From: Tropicimonas sp. IMCC34011
GTDB taxonomy: Bacteria > Pseudomonadota > Alphaproteobacteria > Rhodobacterales > Rhodobacteraceae
NCBI RefSeq assembly: GCF_003390865.1
Contig: NZ_QMEJ01000004.1
Coordinates: 460,132-524,131, forward strand
Length of the DNA stretch: 64,000 bases
Direction: 5' to 3'
Positions 26,004 to 34,344 of the stretch are shown in pieces. A program made the position numbers and the translations under genes. Every line of letters starts with the position of its first letter. The first letter of the stretch is position 1. The notes beneath the pieces are model-generated. The model was not told where the DNA came from. It did not search any database and worked only from the letters and a program-made list of their open reading frames with translations.

Positions 26004-26582
26004 CTACCTTCCGTTGCTGCGCGGGTCGATCCAGCCGACATTTCCGTCGTCGCGCCGGTATACCACATTAACGCCGTTATGAGTCTCGTGCCGGAACACC
26101 AGGAGCTGACTGCCCGACAATTCCATCTGCATGACCGCTTCGCCGACGGACAGCGTCGGCACCTTGGTTTCCATCTCCGCGACGATGATGGGCTGGAGCG
26201 TATCGGGCTCCTGCTCGTCGTCCTCTGCCGTGGCGGCGAGGATATACGAAGGTGCTCCGAAGGATTCAACCGGCTGCTTGCGCTCGCGGCCATGGTCTTT
26301 CAGCCTGCGCTTATACCGCCTCAGTTGCTTCTCGAGCTTCTCGCGGCATTGGTCGAACGAGGCGTAGATCTCGGTGGCGTTGGCCTTGGCCGTGGCCGTC
26401 ATCCCCGTCGAGAGGTGGACGGTCGACTCGCAGGAATACTCGAAGCCCGTCTTCGAGAAGATCACCGCGGCATCCGTGGGACGACCCGCATACTTGCCGA
26501 CAGCCTCGTCAAGTTCTGTCTGCACGTGAGTTTGCAGCGCCTCACCGATGTCGATTTGCCGACCGCTGATCTGGTAACGCAT
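26004..26582 (-). CDS. hpf: Long-form ribosome hibernation promoting factor
   Basis: The 192-residue protein begins MRYQISGRQIDIGEALQTHV, the beta-alpha fold that sits in the mRNA/tRNA channel of idle 30S subunits. It ends with the long-HPF dimerisation domain (KVPTLSVGEAVMQMELSGSQ and NVVYRRDDGNVGWIDPRSNG), which joins 70S ribosomes into 100S dimers. The ATG at 26582 follows a GGAGG on the minus strand. A perfect 16-bp palindrome lies at 26604-26619, just upstream. Confidence 0.93.
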   Translation of the reverse strand: MRYQISGRQIDIGEALQTHVQTELDEAVGKYAGRPTDAAVIFSKTGFEYSCESTVHLSTGMTATAKANATEIYASFDQCREKLEKQLRRYKRRLKDHGRERKQPVESFGAPSYILAATAEDDEQEPDTLQPIIVAEMETKVPTLSVGEAVMQMELSGSQLLVFRHETHNGVNVVYRRDDGNVGWIDPRSNGR

Positions 26583-26706
26583 AGGACCTCCGCATTCTTC
26601 AGGGGCGCCGGCCGGCGCCTGCCCGCGGCAAGCGCAAGTCCGACCTCTGTATGGTAACTTCCGAGGCGGCCCGATCAATCCCACCCGAGGCCTGACGTCT
26701 GTGTGA

Positions 26707-27456
26707 TCAGCCGATCCTGAAGCCCTGGCCGAGGTAGACGCGGCGCACGTTCTCGTCCGCGACCACCTCGTCCGCCGAGCCGCTCATCAGGACGGTCCCG
26801 TCGTGGAGGATGTAGGCGCGATCCACGATCCCGAGGGTTTCACGCACGTTGTGATCGGTGATGAGAACGCCGATGCCCCGCCCGGTCAGCTCGGTGACCA
26901 GCGCGCGAATATCGCCGACGGAAATCGGATCGACGCCAGCGAACGGCTCGTCGAGAAGAAGATACTTTGGGTTGGCGGCCAGGCAGCGGGCGATCTCCAC
27001 CCTCCGCCGCTCCCCGCCCGAAAGCGACAGCGCCGAGGCGCGGCGCAGATGCGCGATGCCGAACTCGGAGAGCAGGTCTTCCAGCCGTTCCTTGCGCTTC
27101 AGCCGGTCCCGCTCCCCGATCTCGAGGATGGCGGAAATATTGTCCTGCACGCTCATGCCGCGGAAGATCGAGACCTCCTGCGGCAGGTAGCCGATCCCGT
27201 AGCGCGCGCGACGGTACATCGGCAGCGTGGTCACGTCCCGCCCGTCGATCTCCACGAGCCCGCTTTCGGGCGTGACGAGGCCGGCGATGGAGTAGAAACA
27301 CGTCGTCTTGCCGGAGCCGTTCGGCCCCAAGAGCGCCACCACCTCGCCCCGCCGAAGCTCCAGCGACACGTCCCGGATGACCGGGCGCTTGCGGTAGCTC
27401 TTGCACAGGGAGACGACCCGCAGGCCGCCGGCGCCGTCTGTCACGGTGAGGCTCAC
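26707..27456 (-). CDS. lptB: LPS export ABC transporter ATP-binding protein LptB
   Basis: LptB powers extraction of lipopolysaccharide from the inner membrane as part of LptB2FGC. The 249-residue product has Walker [17 protein letters not shown], the signature [15 protein letters not shown] and Walker [21 protein letters not shown]. The segment [19 protein letters not shown] is characteristic of LptB. It overlaps lptA by four bases. The 124 bases between its stop and the hpf start contain no gene, although rpoN often occupies this place in other proteobacteria. Confidence 0.95.
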   Translation of the reverse strand: MSLTVTDGAGGLRVVSLCKSYRKRPVIRDVSLELRRGEVVALLGPNGSGKTTCFYSIAGLVTPESGLVEIDGRDVTTLPMYRRARYGIGYLPQEVSIFRGMSVQDNISAILEIGERDRLKRKERLEDLLSEFGIAHLRRASALSLSGGERRRVEIARCLAANPKYLLLDEPFAGVDPISVGDIRALVTELTGRGIGVLITDHNVRETLGIVDRAYILHDGTVLMSGSADEVVADENVRRVYLGQGFRIG

Positions 27457-27971
27457 TGGGCGGCCGGCTCCGCGGCCTCGTCCTGCGGCTGGAAGACGAC
27501 GCGGACATTGCCCTCCATCACGCCCTGCCCGTCATCGAGACCGACGGTCAGCTTCTCCCCGGCCAGGGCGTTCTGCCCCTGCGTGAGAAGCACGTCGCCC
27601 GTCATCACGACCTGCCCCGAGCCAACGGTGTAGACGGCTTCCTGCCCCTCGGCGGCCTCGCCACCGCTTGTCAGGGTGACGCCGCCGGTGGCGTGGAGCC
27701 GGTCTATCCCGCCGGTGGAATTTCCGTCGGCATCCGTCGCGTAGGTCACATCCACACGCGGGGCGGTCAAGCGCATGTCGCCCTGGCCGACGATGACGTT
27801 GCCCGAAAAGACGGCGGTCCCCGCGGCCTGATCGAGCTGCAGTTCTTCGGCCGTCACCTCGACAGGCTGATCGCCGTCCTGCGGTGTGCCGAACGCGATG
27901 CCGGTGCCCTGCGCATGGAGCGGGCCCGCGATGAGAACGGCCAGAGCCGCGGCGATGCGTAGGATCTTCAT
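27453..27971 (-). CDS. lptA: LPS transport periplasmic protein LptA
   Basis: LptA forms the periplasmic bridge that carries lipopolysaccharide to the outer membrane. The 172-residue product has a signal peptide ([22 protein letters not shown]) and the OstA-like beta-jellyroll repeats: [40 protein letters not shown], then [20 protein letters not shown]. It overlaps lptC and lptB by four bases on either side, so the three genes are translationally coupled. Confidence 0.92.
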   Translation of the reverse strand: MKILRIAAALAVLIAGPLHAQGTGIAFGTPQDGDQPVEVTAEELQLDQAAGTAVFSGNVIVGQGDMRLTAPRVDVTYATDADGNSTGGIDRLHATGGVTLTSGGEAAEGQEAVYTVGSGQVVMTGDVLLTQGQNALAGEKLTVGLDDGQGVMEGNVRVVFQPQDEAAEPAAQ

Positions 27972-28582
27972 TGCGGGTCGCTCCCTTGTTCTGCCGGCAG
28001 ATATACCAGCCGCACCCCCTCGTTGAAAACCACGACCACGTTTCCGGTCCCGGTTTCGCTGGCTGTCATGCGTCCGGCGGTGAGTGTTCCGGCCGGCCCG
28101 TCCGCCTCCACCGGGCCGAGCGTGTCCAGACTGATCTGGCCGAGCGTACTGCGTAGCCGCCCTGACCGCACGACGTAACCATCCGCCGTCGTCACGACGA
28201 CATTGCCCGCGAGATCGACGGTTTCCGCCTCGGTGTCGATCACCCCGCCATCGGAGCTCAAACCGATCTGACCGCCATTCGTCTCGAACGCTCCCGTCAG
28301 CATGCGCGCATCGAAGATGCCGGGACCGGCCGCGGAAGGGCGCGCCGTCTCCGCCGTCAGGCTCACGTCCCGGCCCTCCTCGGTCGTTCCCGAATAGGAG
28401 GGGCGGCCCAGCCGCTGCTCCCGTGCCAGCTCGTCGATATCAACGTCCGCGAAGGGGATCGCGGTGCGTTCGCCCCGCCCCGGCAACAAAAAGAGTGAGG
28501 ACAGGAGCGCCAGCGCCGCCAGCGGCAGGATGACCTTCGCCCAGGCCACGAAGCGGGAATAGGGATTGTCCGCGCGGGGCAT
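27968..28582 (-). CDS. lptC: LPS export protein LptC
   Basis: The 204-residue product has a single N-terminal membrane anchor (VILPLAALALLSSLFLLPG) and a periplasmic beta domain with the LptC pattern (GRPSYSGTTEEGRDVSLTAE, ARMLTGAFETNGGQIGLSSD). LptC receives lipopolysaccharide from LptB2FG and passes it to LptA. Its position between kdsD and lptA is the conserved order of the family. Confidence 0.9.
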   Translation of the reverse strand: MPRADNPYSRFVAWAKVILPLAALALLSSLFLLPGRGERTAIPFADVDIDELAREQRLGRPSYSGTTEEGRDVSLTAETARPSAAGPGIFDARMLTGAFETNGGQIGLSSDGGVIDTEAETVDLAGNVVVTTADGYVVRSGRLRSTLGQISLDTLGPVEADGPAGTLTAGRMTASETGTGNVVVVFNEGVRLVYLPAEQGSDPQ

Positions 28583-28584
28583 TC

Positions 28585-29589
28585 TCAGATCAGCCCGGCC
28601 CGGAGGCAGTCATGGATATGGAGAAGGCCGAGGGGCCTGGACGGCATCTCGCCGTCCACCACGAAGAGGCAGGTGATCCGGCGGCGCTGCATCTCCGCCA
28701 GCGCCTCTTCGGCCAGCGCTTCGGGGCGGATCGTGCGGGGGCCGGGCGTCATGACCTGACCTGCATTCAGCTCCAGAAGGCCGCCCATGTGCCGGCGGAG
28801 GTCCCCGTCCGTGACGATCCCGGACAGGCGCCCGTCGCCGTCCGTGACGCCGGCGACACCGAACGCCTTCTGCGACATGATGATCAGGACTTCGCCCATC
28901 GCCGTGTACTCGGCGACGAGCGGCAGCTGGTCCCGCCCGTGCATCAGATCCTCCACCTTGGCGAGCCGCCGGCCGAGTTTTCCGCCGGGATGAAAGTCTC
29001 GAAACCGTTCCGGCGTGAACGCCCGCTGCTCCATCAGCGCGACGGCGAGCGCATCGCCGAGCGCGAGCATCATCGTGGTGGTTGTGGTCGGCACGATACC
29101 CCGCCCGCAGGCCTCGGCGGCCTCAGGCAGCACCAGCGCGATATCCGAGCGCGTCATGAGGGTGCTGCCCGGAACGCTGCTGATGGAGATCAGCGGAATG
29201 CCGAAGCGGCGGGTATAGGCGATCATGTCGGCAAGCTCGGTCGTCTCGCCGGAATTGGACAGAAGGAGCGCGACGTCCCCCTCCTTGATCATGCCGAGGT
29301 CGCCGTGGCTGGCCTCGCCCGGATGCACGTAGTGCGCGGGTGTGCCGGTCGAGGCGAGGGTGGCCGCGATCTTCCGGCCGATATGTCCCGACTTGCCCAT
29401 TCCGGAGACGATCACCCGCCCGGTTGCGGCGAGGATGGTCCGGATCGTCTCCGCGAAGGATGCGCCGAGCGCGCCCGACAGGGCCGTCAGCGCGGCGCTC
29501 TCCGTGTCGACGACCCTTCGGCCCGTCTCGATCAGGGCATCGTCGCCACCTGTGACCGAAGCGTTGTTCTGCGCGTCGCCCTCTGTCAT
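28585..29589 (-). CDS. kdsD: D-arabinose-5-phosphate isomerase
   Basis: The enzyme makes arabinose-5-phosphate, the first precursor of Kdo. The 334-residue product has an SIS domain (RVIVSGMGKSGHIGRKIAAT, TPAHYVHPGEASHGDLGMI, LLLSNSGETTELADMIAY) and a C-terminal pair of CBS domains (EVLIIMSQKAFGVAGVTDGD, PRTIRPEALAEEALAEMQRR). This is the KdsD/KpsF layout. It lies one base after rnd and two bases before lptC. With kdsB at 16034 it accounts for two of the steps to CMP-Kdo. kdsA and kdsC are not in the window. Confidence 0.93.
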   Translation of the reverse strand: MTEGDAQNNASVTGGDDALIETGRRVVDTESAALTALSGALGASFAETIRTILAATGRVIVSGMGKSGHIGRKIAATLASTGTPAHYVHPGEASHGDLGMIKEGDVALLLSNSGETTELADMIAYTRRFGIPLISISSVPGSTLMTRSDIALVLPEAAEACGRGIVPTTTTTMMLALGDALAVALMEQRAFTPERFRDFHPGGKLGRRLAKVEDLMHGRDQLPLVAEYTAMGEVLIIMSQKAFGVAGVTDGDGRLSGIVTDGDLRRHMGGLLELNAGQVMTPGPRTIRPEALAEEALAEMQRRRITCLFVVDGEMPSRPLGLLHIHDCLRAGLI

Positions 29590-29590
29590 C

Positions 29591-30202
29591 TCAGTGAGTA
29601 AAGATGTCCTGATCCGGCCATCCGGCCAGATCGAGCCGCGCGCGCGTCGGCAGGAATTCGAAGCAGGCCTCCGCGATCTCCATCCGCCCCTCGCGCCGGA
29701 GCCGCTCGCTCAGCACGTCTTTCAGGCGGTGGAGATAGAGCACGTCCGATGCGGCATAGGATTGCTGCGCCTCGGACAGATCCGGCGCGCCCCAGTCGGA
29801 GCTCTGTTGCTGCTTGGAGATGTCCACGCCGAGGAGTTCGTGGGTCAGGGACTTCAGTCCGTGGCGATCGGTGTAGGTGCGAACCAGCTTCGAGGCGATC
29901 TTCGTGCACCAGACCGGGGCGGCGAGCGCTCCGAAGGCATGGTACATGGCGGCGATGTCGAACCGGCCGTAGTGGAACAGCTTCAGGCGGGCCGGATCGC
30001 TCAGAAGGCGCGCAAGGTTCGGCGCAGCGCCCTGCCCCCTTTCGATCTGCACAAGATGCGCATCCCCATCGCCGGCGGAGAGTTGCACGAGGCAGAGACG
30101 ATCGCGCAGGGGATTGAGCCCCATCGTCTCGCAATCGATCGCGACCGATGCGCCGAGATCCAGCCCGTCCGGCAGATCCGCCTTGTGAAGATGTATGCTC
30201 AT
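29591..30202 (-). CDS. Ribonuclease D-family 3'-5' exonuclease
   Basis: The 203-residue protein has the DEDD exonuclease motifs: ASVAIDCETMGLNPLRDRLC (Asp and Glu), LKLFHYGRFDIAAMYHAFG, and QQSYAASDVLYLHRLKDVL. It lacks the C-terminal HRDC domain of full-length RNase D, which is the usual short form in alphaproteobacteria. It probably trims structured RNA 3' ends. It lies one base before kdsD and is the first gene of the kdsD-lptCAB run. Confidence 0.85.
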   Translation of the reverse strand: MSIHLHKADLPDGLDLGASVAIDCETMGLNPLRDRLCLVQLSAGDGDAHLVQIERGQGAAPNLARLLSDPARLKLFHYGRFDIAAMYHAFGALAAPVWCTKIASKLVRTYTDRHGLKSLTHELLGVDISKQQQSSDWGAPDLSEAQQSYAASDVLYLHRLKDVLSERLRREGRMEIAEACFEFLPTRARLDLAGWPDQDIFTH

Positions 30203-30285
30203 GCCGCCCCCGGTCCGACCCTGGCCTTTAGAGCAGCATCTATGGACTGACCCCTCGACTGTCCACCGAAGGCGTCCCGGCGAGA

Positions 30286-30942
30286 TCAGGCGCCCTTGCG
30301 CCCGAGCACCACCCGTATCGTCTTGAAGAGAAGGCGCGTATCGAGGGCAAAGGAGGCGTTGCGGATATAGTACAAGTCCGCCGCGGCCTTGGCGCGCGTC
30401 GCGTCCACCCCTTCGGCATATCCAAGCTCGACCTGTGCGTAGCCGCTGATTCCCGGCCGGACCCTGTGACGCTCGCGGTAGCCCGGCACCGACCGCGCGA
30501 ACACCTTGGCGTGGGAGAAATAGTCCGGACGCGGCCCGATCAGACTCATCTGCCCGGCCAGGACATTCAGCACCTGCGGGAGCTCATCGAGGCGGCTGCG
30601 GCGCAGGACGTGTCCCAAGGGCATGATTCGATCGATCTCGACGGGATCCTCGACGGAGCGGGAGATCCGCTCCGCCGGCCGCATGGACCGAAACTTGATG
30701 GCCCAGAACGCGCGGCAGTCCTGGCCCATGCGCACCTGCCGGTAGAACAGCGGTCCGGGATTGAGAAAAGGGTTCACGATCAGGAGAGCGACGCCCAACA
30801 CGATCATCGGAACGAGCAGAAGGAGCGAGACCCCGACGTCGAACAGCCTCTTGGACGCCCAGAAGGTGGACGACCCCCCCACCTGATCAGGCGGGCGGGC
30901 GCATGAAAATGCAATATTCTCATGGTGTTGAATTGTTTGCAT
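30286..30942 (-). CDS. Initiating sugar transferase (ExoY/WcaJ-type)
   Basis: The 218-residue bacterial sugar transferase places the first sugar phosphate on undecaprenyl phosphate to begin a polysaccharide repeat unit. It has one long membrane helix (VSLLLLVPMIVLGVALLI), then YRQVRMGQDCRAFWAIKFRS and the catalytic RRSRLDELPQVLNVLAGQMS, and LIGPRPDYFSHAKVF, followed by RVRPGISGYAQVELGYAEG. This is the short ExoY form, without the extra N-terminal membrane helices of WcaJ. A G-rich sequence precedes its ATG. It diverges from the BY-kinase gene over 243 bases containing a small inverted repeat at 30998-31013. Confidence 0.9.
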   Translation of the reverse strand: MQTIQHHENIAFSCARPPDQVGGSSTFWASKRLFDVGVSLLLLVPMIVLGVALLIVNPFLNPGPLFYRQVRMGQDCRAFWAIKFRSMRPAERISRSVEDPVEIDRIMPLGHVLRRSRLDELPQVLNVLAGQMSLIGPRPDYFSHAKVFARSVPGYRERHRVRPGISGYAQVELGYAEGVDATRAKAAADLYYIRNASFALDTRLLFKTIRVVLGRKGA

Positions 30943-31185
30943 CCATTTCCCCCCACGGGAAGTCCGTCCGCGGTGACCCTAGGTTGATACACCTGCAACG
31001 TGCAAGAGCACGTGCGGATACTCTCTCATTTCAACCTGTCGAAATTGTGACCTTGCAGCCCCCCTTGGTTGAGGCCGCGAACAAAACACGATCTATTCTA
31101 TCCAAGTTAATTAACGCCGTGGCGCGGGGTGAGTTGCGCCGGACAATAACCGCCCGCATAGGTTGAAGCATGCGCGCATACATCT

Positions 31186-33381
31186 TTGACGGAACAAGAT
31201 TTGATCCATAACAACTTGTCCAAGATCCCCCATGACGAGCCCCTGCGGGATGCGCGCAGCCGGGATCTGCCCCACCAAGCGCAACCCGGCGCAGCTTCGG
31301 AAGAGGACGACGAGATCGACCTGCTCGCCCTTGCAGGCACGCTCTGGCGCGGTCGCCTGTGGATCGCGCTCGCGGTTGCGCTCGGCATCCTGCTCGCCGG
31401 ATACTACGCCTACTTCCAGACCACCTCCGTCTACAGCGCGAGCACGACTGTCGCCCTCCAGCGCGAGCAGCCGCAGGTCGTGGATTTTCAGAGCGTGGTG
31501 TCCGGGGTCTCGACCGACAGCGCCTCGATGAACACCGAGATCGAGATCATGCGCTCGGCGCAACTGCTGACCCGGGTCGCCGACGCTCTCGATCTGCCGC
31601 AATATCCCGAATTCGCGCCCCGCCTCCGGGAAGAGCCGACGTTCAGTCTCGGCAAGGCCGTGCAGTGGGTGCGCGAGCTTTTTGGAGACGCAAACGATGC
31701 CGTGGTCGCGCCCCCTAACCGGGACAGCCAGCTCCTGACTGCGGCAAACATCCTGCGGAGCAAGATCGACATCTCGCTCCTGCGATCGAGCTACGTCTTC
31801 CGCATTCAGGCGACGAGCGAGGACCGCGAGCTCGCCGCCCGCCTCGCGAACACGCTGGCCGAGTTCTACATCCGCGATCAACTCACCCTCAAACAAGAGG
31901 CGACCGAGGAGGCGACGGACTGGCTCTCGACACGGGTTTCGGAACTCAAGATCGAGCTGGAGCAGGCCGTGGCGGCGGTGAACACGTTCCGCGCCCAGAC
32001 CAATCTTGCCAGCACGGAAGCCCTGACGGGCCTCAATGCGCAGGCTCGGGATCTTCGCAGCCGGATCACCGCCGCGCGCGCAGAGGTCGAGAGTGCCGCG
32101 GCGCGCCTCGCCGCGCTCGACGCGGCCTCGGGCGATCCCGCCGCCTTCGCGGACCTCGCCGCCGATCCGACATTGTCGCGCATCGCCGCCACGGGCGAGG
32201 CGGATGGCGATCTGTTCGAAACACGAGCGACCACCGTCCTCGAACGCGCCGAAGCCGAGCTTGCCCGCGCGGAGGCCCAGCTCGGTACGTTGGAGCGCTC
32301 CGCCGCGCAGGTGGACAGTCAGATCTCCGACCAGTCCGGTGACCTCGTTCAGCTCCAGCAGCTTGAGCGCGAGGCCGAGGCAAGCCGGCTGATCTACGAG
32401 CACTTCCTGTCGCGGCTGAAGGAAACGTCGGTCCAGCAGGGCATTCAACAGGCGGATGTCCGGCTTCTTTCCGCTGCGAATGTTCCGGGACGCCCGTCGG
32501 CCCCCAATCGGTCGCGGATCATCGTTCTGGGGGCGATCCTGGGACTGATGATCGGGGCCGGTCTCATCCTGCTGCGAGAGATGTTGCAGAACACATTCCG
32601 CACCACGGAGGATCTGCACACCAAAACGGGCTATGCCGTCATGGGTACGCTGCCGCGCCTCGCCGCGAAAAATCGACGTGCGGTGCTGGACTATGTCTCG
32701 TCCAAACCCAACTCCGCGCTGGCCGAAGCCGTGCGCAACCTCAGGACCTCGCTTCTGCTGTCCAACGTGGACAATCCGCCGAAGACGGTGATGCTGACCT
32801 CCTCGACGCCGGGCGAAGGCAAGACCACCGCCTCAATCCTGCTGGCGCAGAATCTCGCCGATCTCGGCAAGCGCGTTCTCCTGATCGAAGGGGATCTCCG
32901 GCGCCGCGTCTTCGCCGAGTATTTCGACATCAAGGGGGCGAAGGGCATCGTCTCCATCCTGTCGGGAGAGGCGTGCTTCGAGGAAACCGTGGTGCGGGAC
33001 AAGGACACGGGTGTCGATCTTCTGATCGCCGAGCGGCCGAACGTGAACGCGGCGGACCTTTACGCATCGGATCGATTCGCCGGGTTCATCCGCGAATGCG
33101 AGGCTGCCTACGACTACGTCATCATCGATACGCCCCCCGTCCTCGCCGTGCCCGATGCGCGCGTGATCGGGCGCATCTGCGATGCGGCGCTCTACGTCGT
33201 GCTCTGGGACGTCACGAAGCAGAAACAGGTGTCGCAGGGCCTCGACCTGCTGCGATCCGTCGGCGTTCCGATCGCCGGAACCATCCTCTCCCGCGTCGAT
33301 CCCAAGGGGATGAAGCGCTACGGGTACGAGGGATACGGGTACGGTTACGGCAAGGCCTACGCGGGCTATTACGAGAACTGA
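31186..33381 (+). CDS. Polysaccharide co-polymerase / BY-type tyrosine autokinase (Wzc/ExoP-like)
   Basis: The 731-residue protein controls chain length and export of the polymer. It has a first membrane helix near residues 57-77 (LWIALAVALGILLAGYYAYF). A periplasmic Wzz region with coiled coil rich in Ala, Glu and Arg follows, then a second helix near 445-463 (IIVLGAILGLMIGAGLILL) and a cytoplasmic kinase domain. The kinase shows Walker A SSTPGEGKTTASILLA, Walker A' VLLIEGDLRRRVFAEY and Walker B YVIIDTPPVLAVPDARVIG. It ends in a tyrosine cluster (KRYGYEGYGYGYGKAYAGYY), the autophosphorylation site. The start is unclear: TTG at 31186 or 31201, both without a strong Shine-Dalgarno sequence. 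Its last 13 bases overlap the convergent phosphatase gene. Confidence 0.92.
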   Translation: MTEQDLIHNNLSKIPHDEPLRDARSRDLPHQAQPGAASEEDDEIDLLALAGTLWRGRLWIALAVALGILLAGYYAYFQTTSVYSASTTVALQREQPQVVDFQSVVSGVSTDSASMNTEIEIMRSAQLLTRVADALDLPQYPEFAPRLREEPTFSLGKAVQWVRELFGDANDAVVAPPNRDSQLLTAANILRSKIDISLLRSSYVFRIQATSEDRELAARLANTLAEFYIRDQLTLKQEATEEATDWLSTRVSELKIELEQAVAAVNTFRAQTNLASTEALTGLNAQARDLRSRITAARAEVESAAARLAALDAASGDPAAFADLAADPTLSRIAATGEADGDLFETRATTVLERAEAELARAEAQLGTLERSAAQVDSQISDQSGDLVQLQQLEREAEASRLIYEHFLSRLKETSVQQGIQQADVRLLSAANVPGRPSAPNRSRIIVLGAILGLMIGAGLILLREMLQNTFRTTEDLHTKTGYAVMGTLPRLAAKNRRAVLDYVSSKPNSALAEAVRNLRTSLLLSNVDNPPKTVMLTSSTPGEGKTTASILLAQNLADLGKRVLLIEGDLRRRVFAEYFDIKGAKGIVSILSGEACFEETVVRDKDTGVDLLIAERPNVNAADLYASDRFAGFIRECEAAYDYVIIDTPPVLAVPDARVIGRICDAALYVVLWDVTKQKQVSQGLDLLRSVGVPIAGTILSRVDPKGMKRYGYEGYGYGYGKAYAGYYEN

Positions 33382-34184
33382 CGCCCAGCCGAGGCGCTCA
33401 GGAACCGGACGCGGCCGCCGGGCGAGATCGCGGCGGCGGTCAACCGTCCCGAAAAGTAGGCTCCGGTATCCGCAGGGATGACGCCGTTCGCCGCCGCTGG
33501 CAGTTCGACAGGCACGTGGCCATGCAGAACCCATATGCCGTCCGGCCGCGGCACCACGCCGAAGTCCGGGTGGCCCCAGAGAAGCGTCCGCGGCTCCTGC
33601 GTGCTCGCGGGTAGGGCCGGATCCGCTGCGGCATGCACCGCAAGGACGTTGCCCGATTGCCAGGACAGCGGCAGGTCCGACAGCCAGCTCAGGAGGCCCG
33701 CCTCCCCCAGGGTCTCCGACAGGCGAACCGCCGCGTCTCCGGCGTCGCGCTCCGCCCCGCCGCCGAGGCCCACGCCGAAACTGGCAAGCGTCTGCAGCCC
33801 TCCATTGGCGAGCCAGCGCGGCCCACGGCCCTCGGGATCGGCGAGGAAATCGAGCAGCATCTGCTCGTGATTGCCGCGCAGCGCGATGACGTTCTCCGGA
33901 TCGGCCCGCACCCGGCGGTGAATGATCTCCAGGACCTCCCGGCTGCTATCGCCGCGGTCGATATAATCGCCGAGGAACAGGAGCACCGGCGGAGGGCCGG
34001 ACAGGGACTCGGCATCCGCATCGATCGTCTCCAGCAACTGCTCCAGAAGCCGGGAACAGCCGTGCAAATCGCCGACTGCATAAATATCGCGCTCGGGCGC
34101 CGGCGGGCCGCCTTCGAAGGGAAGGACTGCGGCCTGGCGTTTTCGTCGAACCTTGCGCAGGATCCTGCCGATCAGATGTCTCAT
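33369..34184 (-). CDS. PPP-family metallophosphoesterase (Ser/Thr phosphatase-like)
   Basis: The 271-residue product has the ordered PPP motifs: IYAVGDLHGCSRLLEQLLE, LLFLGDYIDRGDSSREVL, VIALRGNHEQMLLDFLADP, then VLAVHAAADP and WVLHGHVPVELP. These bind the two metals of the phosphatase core. Relatives include phage lambda-type Ser/Thr/Tyr phosphatases and ApaH-like hydrolases. It is convergent with the BY-kinase gene, overlapping its last codons. No Wzb-type tyrosine phosphatase is present nearby, so it might counteract the kinase. That role is inference only. Confidence 0.82.
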   Translation of the reverse strand: MRHLIGRILRKVRRKRQAAVLPFEGGPPAPERDIYAVGDLHGCSRLLEQLLETIDADAESLSGPPPVLLFLGDYIDRGDSSREVLEIIHRRVRADPENVIALRGNHEQMLLDFLADPEGRGPRWLANGGLQTLASFGVGLGGGAERDAGDAAVRLSETLGEAGLLSWLSDLPLSWQSGNVLAVHAAADPALPASTQEPRTLLWGHPDFGVVPRPDGIWVLHGHVPVELPAAANGVIPADTGAYFSGRLTAAAISPGGRVRFLSASAGRQFS

Positions 34185-34344
34185 CCGGGCTCCGTGGTCT
34201 CGAGGTGATGCAAGAACGCAATTCGACCCGGTAGAGGTCCGAATTCAGGTGCTGCCGGCTTGGTGACGCGACGCGATCGGGGTTACAACCAGAGCGTTCA
34301 GACAGCCGGCGAATGGGCCGGGCCAAACGGAGGACAGATCCGGC

